DNA of 5,401 bases from Candidatus Saccharimonadia bacterium (GTDB taxonomy: Bacteria; Patescibacteriota; Saccharimonadia; Saccharimonadales; Saccharimonadaceae): contig JALRDA010000081.1 in NCBI GenBank assembly GCA_023257145.1, positions 1 to 5,401 on the forward strand. The letters are read 5' to 3'. Below are positions 1 to 5,298 of the stretch, in pieces; the first letter of the stretch is position 1, and each line of letters opens with the position of its first letter. Below the pieces are notes generated by a model that was given only the letters and a program-made list of their open reading frames with translations, made no database searches and was not told the DNA's origin. Both the position numbers and the translations under genes were made by a program.

Positions 1-128
1 GTGGTTTTTTCCATGCAATGTACTACACCTACCTTAGTCATGTACTCTATAGGGTCTAGTCCATGATAGTAGTTTGCCTGGTAAAACACAATGTCGCGAT
101 GGTTTCTGCGACAACAGTGAGTTGACAT
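1..128 (-). CDS. Partial hypothetical protein, N-terminus only (runs off left edge)
   Basis: An open frame starts at an ATG (128-126) and continues leftward for 42 codons without a stop to the edge of the window. The translation begins MSTHCCRRNH and contains the segments RDIVFYQANYYHGLDP and IEYMTKVGVVHCMEKT, rich in Tyr and His and looking like ordinary folded protein. I do not recognise the family. There is no clear Shine-Dalgarno before the ATG. A weak -10-like TACAAT lies on the minus strand at 159-154, which would give a leader of about 19 nt. The gene would be divergent from the HAD gene. The competing plus-strand frames here are short and stop at 34-66. The main doubt is that 42 codons can stay open by chance, and the start could also be an internal GTG or ATG. 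Confidence 0.45.
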   Translation of the reverse strand, partial: MSTHCCRRNHRDIVFYQANYYHGLDPIEYMTKVGVVHCMEKT

Positions 129-144
129 ACTGAAAAGGTAATGA

Positions 145-831
145 GTGTTTTCAATTGTACGTAAGATTGTTTTGCTATACTTACATGTAGTTATGCAAAC
201 ATTTATGCCAGTGGAAGCCGATTTTAATACTATTAATCGGTATATAACAGATAATAATATCAAATTACTTATCATTGACTTTAATGGCGTCCTTGATGAT
301 TACTATGAGCGGAAAGCGGATTTTTTACGTGATGTACTTGGTAGTGAAAATAAACATCATCTACCTGAACTTTTACTTGCGATTGAGCGTGCCTATCTGC
401 TAGATAGGACGGCAACTATCGAGCAGACGTGTGAGCAGTTTTTTGCGTCTATGGACACGCCTCTTACGGAGTTGCAAAGAAATAGACTTGCAAATAATAT
501 GTTTGCGTCTCAGTTGACAGATCGGTCGCGTGTTTTTCTCGATTCGCTTGAGGTGCCTTTCGTTATCTACACTGCATTATCAGATGAACAGGTAAGGCGA
601 GTAGAAGGCCTTGAAAAGTATCAGCTTTTTACAAGAGATCAATATCAAGAGGCGAAACCGTCAATTGCCAACCTTAAATTTATCATGAGACATTGTTCTG
701 TTGATCCCGCTGAGGTATGCGTCGTCGGCGACGGGCTTATTGATGATCTTATGCCAGCGTCACTTATAGGCGCGCATACAATTCTGGTATCGCCGTATGT
801 CAATTTACTTGCGTGCTCTAATGTAACGTAG
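145..831 (+). CDS. HAD-superfamily hydrolase (phosphatase-like), atypical motif I
   Basis: This is a haloacid-dehalogenase-fold protein of 228 residues if the GTG at 145 is used. Motif I is IIDFNGVLDD, with nucleophile-position Asp45 but Asn47 where phosphatases normally carry the general acid/base Asp. Motif II is VIYTALS (Thr143), motif III is Lys171 in EAKPS, and motif IV is VGDGLIDD (Asp196, Asp200/201). Residues about 53-128 between motifs I and II form a helical C1-type cap. Family members usually hydrolyse phosphate esters through a phospho-Asp intermediate; the substrate cannot be read from sequence. Start choice: GTG 145 has a good AAAAGG six bases upstream, but adds a hydrophobic N-terminus (residues 4-16) and leaves only 16 bases to the divergent gene. 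ATG 193 or ATG 205 lie just downstream of an extended -10 at 173-181. Either start keeps all four motifs. The 3' end overlaps the convergent HprK-like gene by 14 nt. Confidence 0.85.
   Translation: MFSIVRKIVLLYLHVVMQTFMPVEADFNTINRYITDNNIKLLIIDFNGVLDDYYERKADFLRDVLGSENKHHLPELLLAIERAYLLDRTATIEQTCEQFFASMDTPLTELQRNRLANNMFASQLTDRSRVFLDSLEVPFVIYTALSDEQVRRVEGLEKYQLFTRDQYQEAKPSIANLKFIMRHCSVDPAEVCVVGDGLIDDLMPASLIGAHTILVSPYVNLLACSNVT
173..181 (+). promoter_or_regulatory. Possible extended -10 element (TGCTATACT) for the HAD gene
   Basis: TGCTATACT matches an extended -10 (TGn plus a hexamer one base off TATAAT). A weak -35 candidate, TTGTAC, sits at 155-160 with a 15-bp spacer. Transcription would start near 188, just before ATG 193 and ATG 205, and would exclude GTG 145 as the start on this transcript. 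The match is short and could be chance in AT-rich DNA. Confidence 0.35.
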
Positions 832-1648
832 ATGTAATTTCGGCAAGAAGGAGCTGTTCAGGACCGCGAAGGTAAAGAACGGGAACTGTGTGCACAAGCG
901 ATGCAACGGCTTTCATTCGCGCTTGAGCTATTGCATCAGTGTCGCGCGATTGCAAAGGGGGTGCCGAGGCGTGGATAATGCCGTTTACCTGACGAATATC
1001 CCGAGTCATTTCATCGTATAGCGTCCAGTGTGCTTTTTGTTCTGTCATATCAAATCTAGTAATGCTTGCTTCGGTTGTAATGATCGGCTGACATATTGCG
1101 GCCAGGGGGTAACTCCTTGTCCACGAGGTGGGTGTTGTTCCTTGCGCGGATGTACGAGTTTTCCTGTCGTTTAAGAGTCCGCGCGTACCTCCTATGACTT
1201 GATTATGTTTGAGTGTGAATTTTTCATCGACGAGCCATGACCATCCATGCTTTGATGCATGAGCGGCAAGTCTTGTCTTTCCAATGCCGGATACCGTACC
1301 TATAAGTGCTACTGCCATATCACCATGAGCGATGATTGAACCATGGAGTGTATAGAAATTGCACTCTTGCCGTAGATATTCAAAAGTCGCCTCGACAATG
1401 AGCACGACACTACGGACATTTTCAATGCTGGATCGGATAGTACGATCTGCTTCCTGGAAATCAAATGCACTATCTTCGATGACGTGCCAGGTTTGTTTGG
1501 GTTCGTCTACTTTGATGCACTGGAAGCCAGGTATGAATTCATGCCAGAAAGGTTCGTTTAATAATGCCTGCTTAAATGTAGCTGATCCGTCTACGATAAG
1601 CTGAATAGTGCTACTAAAACTGGAAATAAAATAATTAGATGAGTGCAC
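818..1648 (-). CDS. HPr kinase/phosphorylase C-terminal-domain-like P-loop protein (HprK/SerK-like)
   Basis: This 276-residue protein resembles the C-terminal catalytic domain of HPr kinase and its relatives (HprK-related/SerK-like kinases), which transfer phosphate from ATP or PPi to serine or another hydroxyl. A His-Gly element (LHGSII, His102) precedes the strand leading to the P-loop GTVSGIGKT (117-125). This is followed at the right spacing by WLVDEKFTL (Asp141-Glu142), matching the HprK 'ADD' Walker B-like position. The Glu that follows GKS in true HprK is replaced by Arg126, so it is unlikely to be a canonical PTS regulator. The N-terminal ~90 residues are not recognisable. It is the last gene of the glycosyltransferase operon. 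Its GTG start at 1648 lies inside the end of the GT4 gene (14-nt overlap), which suggests translational coupling because only a weak A-rich Shine-Dalgarno is present. The C-terminal region 230-276 is helical. A kinase acting on a glycan or carrier intermediate is inferred from the neighbours. Confidence 0.75.
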   Translation of the reverse strand: MHSSNYFISSFSSTIQLIVDGSATFKQALLNEPFWHEFIPGFQCIKVDEPKQTWHVIEDSAFDFQEADRTIRSSIENVRSVVLIVEATFEYLRQECNFYTLHGSIIAHGDMAVALIGTVSGIGKTRLAAHASKHGWSWLVDEKFTLKHNQVIGGTRGLLNDRKTRTSAQGTTPTSWTRSYPLAAICQPIITTEASITRFDMTEQKAHWTLYDEMTRDIRQVNGIIHASAPPLQSRDTDAIAQARMKAVASLVHTVPVLYLRGPEQLLLAEITSTLH

Positions 1649-2723
1649 GATATATTTCTTTCAGTTCGGAAGCTTTTAAGTCCCACGACCACTGATTTCG
1701 TACTTCCTGTTGAAGATTGGCCGCTAAGGTGAGTCGTGTTTGAGGGTCGTGCAATAGTGTATGAAAAGCATCTTTAAGGCCAGGAGTGTCTCCGGGGGTG
1801 ATAACGATACCGTGAATGCCGTCTGTCACGAGATCGGTCATTCCAGACCCAGATGCGGTAACAACCGCACATCCAGATGCAGCAGCTTCTAGAAGCGTAG
1901 TAAGTACGCCTTCGCGACCCTTTGATGGGCAGGCAAAAATTTTCGCCTGCCGGTAAAGCTGCCTAATTGTTTCCGTTGAAGGTGTATCATAAAACGTTAC
2001 TGAATCTTGCAAGCCGCGTTCGTGCGCTATTTCCCTTAAATGTGATAAGTATGGGCCGTTGCCAGCGATGGCGATGGTTTGCATTGGATCGGCTGCCTGC
2101 AGGATAGTGTCGGCACCTTTATGTCTTAAAAAGCGACCGACATATAAGATGTCAATCGGACGATTGCCTGTCGGCTCGCCAGTAAAAAGAGTCGTGTCGA
2201 TGCCATTTTGAAATACAATAGGCTTAAGTAAGGGGAAGTGAGCCGTCCACCAGTCTTTAATAGAGTGTGAGTGGGCGATTGTAGTGTCGGAATTGAGAAT
2301 TGCTGCTTCCATGAGAGGGTCTGTGATGTTCGGCGAGCCATGAAGATGAAGTACTGTTTTACAATCTTGCGGGATGAATAACGAGTCGGCTGAGAGGTGT
2401 GTTATGAAAAGATCAGCATCTGTATATTTTTTATAATAGTCTCGGGCAGCAAGACCAAAGTCGCATGAAATTCGATAAAATGTTGGCCACGTACTATCCG
2501 GGAGGGGAGTACTATCCGGGAGGGGAATTTCAATAATTTGCAATGTGTCGCTAACTTCGGAAGCGAGCTGCTGATACGTATCGGTTGTCTTAGATGATTT
2601 TCTGGTAAAGAAACGTACGATAACGTCTTTGTTTGCAAGATGTCGTGCCATTTGGAGGGTGACTATTTCCATCCCCCCTAGATAGTGGCTGGCGTGGGGG
2701 CTTACGATGTTAATGATCATCAC
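1635..2723 (-). CDS. Glycosyltransferase, family 4 type (GT-B fold)
   Basis: This 362-residue protein is a typical length for GT4 enzymes, which transfer a sugar from a nucleotide-sugar donor to a glycan or lipid acceptor in the cytoplasm or at the membrane face. The N-terminal Rossmann domain begins MMIINIVSPH and carries the acceptor-side glycine loop YLGGMEIV (14-21). The interdomain segment HLHGSPN (126-132) and FQNGID (171-176) follow. The C-terminal donor domain starts ILYVGRFLRHKG, with phosphate-binding Arg197 and Lys202. The retaining EX7E motif is Glu271-Glu279 in GREGVLTTLLEA, followed by the GT4-like ASGCAVVTASGSGMTDLV. The sugar is not predictable. The gene starts at GTG 2723, directly after the TAA of the upstream glycosyltransferase (0-nt gap), or at ATG 2720; AAGGAAG (minus strand, 2735-2729) is a good ribosome site seven bases before the GTG. 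Residues 67-78 are a doubled PLPDST encoded by an 18-bp tandem duplication. Confidence 0.93.
   Translation of the reverse strand: MMIINIVSPHASHYLGGMEIVTLQMARHLANKDVIVRFFTRKSSKTTDTYQQLASEVSDTLQIIEIPLPDSTPLPDSTWPTFYRISCDFGLAARDYYKKYTDADLFITHLSADSLFIPQDCKTVLHLHGSPNITDPLMEAAILNSDTTIAHSHSIKDWWTAHFPLLKPIVFQNGIDTTLFTGEPTGNRPIDILYVGRFLRHKGADTILQAADPMQTIAIAGNGPYLSHLREIAHERGLQDSVTFYDTPSTETIRQLYRQAKIFACPSKGREGVLTTLLEAAASGCAVVTASGSGMTDLVTDGIHGIVITPGDTPGLKDAFHTLLHDPQTRLTLAANLQQEVRNQWSWDLKASELKEIYRALI
2491..2526. repeat. Exact 18-bp tandem duplication (2 copies) inside the GT4 gene
   Basis: The 18-base unit gtactatccgggagggga occurs twice head to tail, at 2491-2508 and 2509-2526, with no mismatch. It is in frame and encodes PLPDST twice (residues 67-78) between the N-terminal beta strands of the GT4 glycosyltransferase. 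Perfect identity, including third codon positions, points to recent slippage or duplication rather than an ancient protein repeat. Confidence 0.95.
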
Positions 2724-3704
2724 TTAAACTTCCTTCTTGCGGTATTGCCAATAAACTGCACGATACGGAGAAAGTCTGTATGTTAATTTTTCAATGTACA
2801 CAAGCACGGCATAAAGCATGAAATAAATAATTTCGTGTATCGGGCATGTTTTCAGGATATACTTCCAGTCAAGCTTAAGCGGACAGGCTTCTGCATATTC
2901 CTCAAATCCCTTGATAGTGTATACGAGTTTACGATCTTCGTGAATACGACGATAGACTTTCCAGTGACGCACAAGACTGTCGTTGGGATGGAAGCGTACG
3001 TGTGCTCGATAATCTACACGCATAGAGCGAGGGCCGTAATGATTGAGGAGCCAACCTGGTAAGTATACATCATCCCCTATTACCCCCTGTGGGAGCAATG
3101 GAATTGATTGGGCGGTACGGGCACACCAAAGACGTCCGTGAAAGTATACTTTTAACTTTTTTTCGCGACCTTTAAGTATATGAATTGGGTCGGTGCTAGC
3201 ATAGGGGTGAAATTTAGTGGTATCTGCGACAGTTATCTCTGCTTCCGGGGTACGTGAGCGAACCGACAGTAGATTGCTCATGAGGCGACGATAGGGATTC
3301 TTACTGCCAGATGGAAGAGGGGTTGGGTGGCCACCGATTACAATAAGATCTGAATGTAACTCAAGTTGTGTAAATAGCTGTGAAAAAGCGCTACTGTCCA
3401 CTTTTCCGTCGGCATCAGTTTTAATCATTATACTATCAGGGTGGTATTTTTTGGCGTAACGAAATAGGCGATTCATTGCATTGACGTACCCGGCTGGCGA
3501 CTCAATAACGTCTAGTGGTGCTCCAGTCCAACTTTTGACGAGCTTTTTTGTTTCATCGGTACAGCCATTGATGCAGACAATAATTTTTTCTAAGCTGTAG
3601 CCATTCGTTGCACGAGAAGCATGTACGACATGGTCAAGACAGTCGAGGATGGTTGACTCCTCGTTGTAAGCTGGTATGATGACAATATAATTAGTTTGTA
3701 ACAT
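2724..3704 (-). CDS. Glycosyltransferase, family 2 type (GT-A fold), membrane-associated
   Basis: This 326-residue GT2-like enzyme opens with YIVIIPAYNEES (6-17), the standard nucleotide-sugar-binding first strand. It continues with IIVCINGCTDET (41-52) and the metal/UDP-binding DAD in MIKTDADGKV (Asp97-Asp99). GDDVYLPGW (210-218) supplies the acidic pair near the acceptor site, as in inverting GT2 enzymes. VRHWKVYRRIHEDRK (245-259) is a basic segment loosely like the QxxRW region of processive members. Residues about 291-306 (IIYFMLYAVLVYIE) are hydrophobic and may anchor or dip into the membrane. The protein ends in a basic tail (YRKKEV). The donor and acceptor are unknown. It is the first gene of the minus-strand operon. 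ATG 3704 follows an AGG five bases upstream (plus-strand CCT at 3710-3712) and lies about 36 nt below the predicted transcription start. The GT4 gene begins on the next base after its stop, so the two enzymes probably work in the same glycan pathway. Confidence 0.92.
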   Translation of the reverse strand: MLQTNYIVIIPAYNEESTILDCLDHVVHASRATNGYSLEKIIVCINGCTDETKKLVKSWTGAPLDVIESPAGYVNAMNRLFRYAKKYHPDSIMIKTDADGKVDSSAFSQLFTQLELHSDLIVIGGHPTPLPSGSKNPYRRLMSNLLSVRSRTPEAEITVADTTKFHPYASTDPIHILKGREKKLKVYFHGRLWCARTAQSIPLLPQGVIGDDVYLPGWLLNHYGPRSMRVDYRAHVRFHPNDSLVRHWKVYRRIHEDRKLVYTIKGFEEYAEACPLKLDWKYILKTCPIHEIIYFMLYAVLVYIEKLTYRLSPYRAVYWQYRKKEV

Positions 3705-3746
3705 GTCTGCCTAAAAACTTCTCTCAGAGTTGATAGTGTTCATTAA

Positions 3747-3775
3747 ATGATATAATATATTAATAGTAATGTCAA
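3747..3775 (-). promoter_or_regulatory. Sigma-70-type promoter of the GT2-GT4-HprK-like operon
   Basis: On the minus strand a perfect -35 TTGACA (3775-3770) is separated by exactly 17 bp from TATCAT (3752-3747), five of six bases of the consensus -10. The start would be near 3740, giving a leader of about 36 nt before ATG 3704. This is the best promoter in the window. Its -10 overlaps the opposing promoter's -10. Confidence 0.75.
3748..3756 (+). promoter_or_regulatory. Extended -10 promoter (TGATATAAT) for the NDK-like/Nudix gene
   Basis: TGATATAAT is a perfect extended -10: TGn followed by consensus TATAAT at 3751-3756. The -35 is weak: AGTTGA at 3728-3733 gives 17-bp spacing, and TTGATA at 3730-3735 gives 15 bp. 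An extended -10 can work without a good -35. The start would be near 3763, leaving a leader of about 49 nt before ATG 3812. It overlaps the -10 of the operon promoter on the other strand. Confidence 0.6.
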
Positions 3776-3811
3776 TGTTAGTAGAGAATTTTACTTAGTA
3801 AGTGTCCGTGT

Positions 3812-4978
3812 ATGCTAAAGTCTCCACATAATAAAAGATTAGATTTGAGCCAAGAGGTTGGATTTTGTTTTTTGAAGCCAGATTACGTCGATTTGGCAGA
3901 TGATTTTGAGGCCGACCTGAACGACGCTAGCCTTGAAGTGGTGCATCGACGATCGATCGTTCTGCCAATGCGAATTATTGACTATATTTATAGCGACTCT
4001 CGCGGTGAAGATTTTTATCCTACGATGAGGCATGAGCTTGCATCACGTGCGATAGAAGCTATGGTAGTAATGCGATCAGAGGAGGATGCTTCTGATGCGT
4101 TAGCAGCTCAGTATATCCTCGAATCGGTGAAGCGAGGCCTTAATGGGTATCCAAATTTACGCAAAAAATATCATCGTAGCGAACATAAGGTAAACGACAA
4201 GACATTTGCAGACTGGCAGGAGAAACGACTTAATGGTGACGAACTGGATCAGGTGACGATTCGACTTACGCAGCAAAACGTTTTTCATGCCTCAGATGGG
4301 CCACATGACGGCATCGGTACGCTCTTGCGACTTCGTGAGTTAAAGGACGAAAACATTCAGGGTTTTTTTCAAGGTCCGCTTGGTCCTCGTACCGAAGAGT
4401 TGGTTGGGCGACTTGATGAAATATTAACACGACACGCTGGAGAACGAGATATGTCCAAGATTATACGCGAATGGCGAGTAATTCATGAAATGCCGGAAGA
4501 TGATATAGAATTGCCCATTCGCCAGGTGTATACATGGTTATTAACACAAGACAAACAGGTCGTCATTGTTAGTAAGGATGGCGAAAAGTGGCAATTACCG
4601 GGTGGTAAGCCGGATAATGGTGAAGATGCAACGCAAACTGCTATCCGAGAGGTGTTTGAGGAGACGAGCGTCGACATTAGTTCGTACTCGGATAGACTAA
4701 ATTTTTTCGGTGAATATAAAATTGAAGATCATGAAACGGAAATCCATCCACCGCGATACCGACAGGTTCGAGCATGGTTGCAATTGCCGGTAGACGCAGA
4801 CCAGCTTCGTTTGTCTACAGCAAAAGAGGCTGGCGGGCAACGTCCGGAAGATGCGGTACGCTTTGTGCGCACTGTTCCTACAAAAGATATTCTTCAGTAT
4901 ATTGACTGGCTAGAAAAAACCGATGAGTATAAGGCTTTGAAGCGCAATAAGATTATCGATCGTGCCGACCTGGCGTAA
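3812..4978 (+). CDS. Two-domain protein: nucleoside-diphosphate-kinase-like domain fused to Nudix hydrolase
   Basis: This protein has 388 residues. Residues about 16-180 follow the nucleoside diphosphate kinase pattern. FCFLKPDYVD (Lys22) matches the opening IKPD strand, and EDFYPTMRHELASRAIEAMVVM matches the FFPGLxxYMxSGPVVAMV segment in order and spacing. NVFHASD (156-162) matches NVIHGSD, with His159 at the phosphohistidine position. About 33 extra residues (roughly 121-153) lie before the His, and some nucleotide-binding Arg/Thr positions cannot be placed, so activity is uncertain. Residues about 236-360 are a Nudix domain. The Nudix box is G265-V287 (GKPDNGE, then REVFEETSV), with metal-binding Glu280, Glu283 and Glu284; the usual Gly is Ser286. 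Nudix enzymes hydrolyse nucleoside diphosphates linked to another group. A linked nucleotide-processing role is inferred. ATG 3812 lacks a clear Shine-Dalgarno; no other Met occurs before residue 53. Confidence 0.85.
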   Translation: MLKSPHNKRLDLSQEVGFCFLKPDYVDLADDFEADLNDASLEVVHRRSIVLPMRIIDYIYSDSRGEDFYPTMRHELASRAIEAMVVMRSEEDASDALAAQYILESVKRGLNGYPNLRKKYHRSEHKVNDKTFADWQEKRLNGDELDQVTIRLTQQNVFHASDGPHDGIGTLLRLRELKDENIQGFFQGPLGPRTEELVGRLDEILTRHAGERDMSKIIREWRVIHEMPEDDIELPIRQVYTWLLTQDKQVVIVSKDGEKWQLPGGKPDNGEDATQTAIREVFEETSVDISSYSDRLNFFGEYKIEDHETEIHPPRYRQVRAWLQLPVDADQLRLSTAKEAGGQRPEDAVRFVRTVPTKDILQYIDWLEKTDEYKALKRNKIIDRADLA

Positions 4979-5004
4979 TTCATGCTACAAATAGAAAGTT
5001 CGGC

Positions 5005-5256
5005 TTATCGGTGCTTGCAACCTGGCCAACAGCATGGACGGCGCACTCCTTCAATGAGTTCCGTGCGAGTTCGCTCTAGTCGACGGTTTCTTGTTTCAAT
5101 CAGCTTGGCGGATTCGATCCAGCATATCCATTCATTGCGAGCAAGCGGGGTAATATCGTTCCAGGCTTCCAGGGCGGCCTTGTCGGATAGTATAGTTTTA
5201 TATACATCTGTCGGTAATGCGTGTACCGTTCCGCTGGCAATTTTTTGTTGACTCAT
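5005..5256 (-). CDS. Small YdeI/OmpD-associated-type protein with C-terminal CCWPGC motif
   Basis: This 83-residue protein matches the C-terminal helical region of the YdeI/OmpD-associated (bacteriocin-protection) family. AWNDITPLARNEWICWIESA (31-50) and KLIETRNRRLERTRTELIEG (51-70) follow the family's L-x-P-x-x-R-x-x-Y/W-x-x-W-I-x-x-A-K-x-x-E-T-R-x-R-R pattern. The molecular role of this family is poorly defined. The tail RRPCCWPGCKHR has Cys75, Cys76, Cys80 and His82, which could bind a metal or be redox active; I recall such tails on homologues in Saccharibacteria but cannot verify it here. The protein is shorter than many family members and lacks an additional N-terminal domain, so it may represent a compact version. 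ATG 5256 has no Shine-Dalgarno, but a -10 hexamer ends six bases before it, so the mRNA is probably leaderless. It converges with the Nudix gene across 26 nt (4979-5004) in which I see no hairpin terminator. Confidence 0.8.
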   Translation of the reverse strand: MSQQKIASGTVHALPTDVYKTILSDKAALEAWNDITPLARNEWICWIESAKLIETRNRRLERTRTELIEGVRRPCCWPGCKHR

Positions 5257-5262
5257 ACTACT

Positions 5263-5268
5263 ATAATA
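5263..5268 (-). promoter_or_regulatory. -10 element placed for a leaderless mRNA of the YdeI-type gene
   Basis: On the minus strand TATTAT (5268-5263, five of six consensus bases) is followed by six bases and then the A of the ATG at 5256. Transcription would begin at or within a base of the start codon. No Shine-Dalgarno is present, in keeping with a leaderless message. No convincing -35 is seen. The same bases read TATAAT on the plus strand (5262-5267), but without a -35 or TG extension there. Confidence 0.5.
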
Positions 5269-5298
5269 CCGTGCTTAGATTGACATCAGCGAGTGAAG

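Noticed and set aside
122..127. TTGACA, a perfect -35 hexamer on the plus strand before GTG 145
   Set aside because: No -10-like hexamer occurs 16-18 bp downstream (GTGTTT at the 17-bp position), so it is probably chance.
1359..1604. Plus-strand open frame of 81 codons within the HprK-like gene
   Set aside because: It is antisense to a well-supported gene, and its sequence resembles no protein family.
3949..3960. 12-bp perfect palindrome ACGATCGATCGT
   Set aside because: It lies well inside the NDK-like coding region, is a simple GATC-type repeat, and has no second copy nearby to suggest an operator.
4979..5004. Possible bidirectional terminator between the Nudix and YdeI-type genes
   Set aside because: The 26-nt gap has no inverted repeat or T-run that would support a hairpin terminator.
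4982..5251. Plus-strand open frame of 89 codons opposite the YdeI-type gene
   Set aside because: The minus-strand frame has a recognisable family pattern; the plus frame is Ser-rich and looks like its shadow.
5262..5267. Plus-strand TATAAT as a rightward promoter
   Set aside because: No -35 at proper distance, no TG extension, and no convincing plus-strand gene downstream; the bases are better explained as the minus-strand -10 of the YdeI-type gene.
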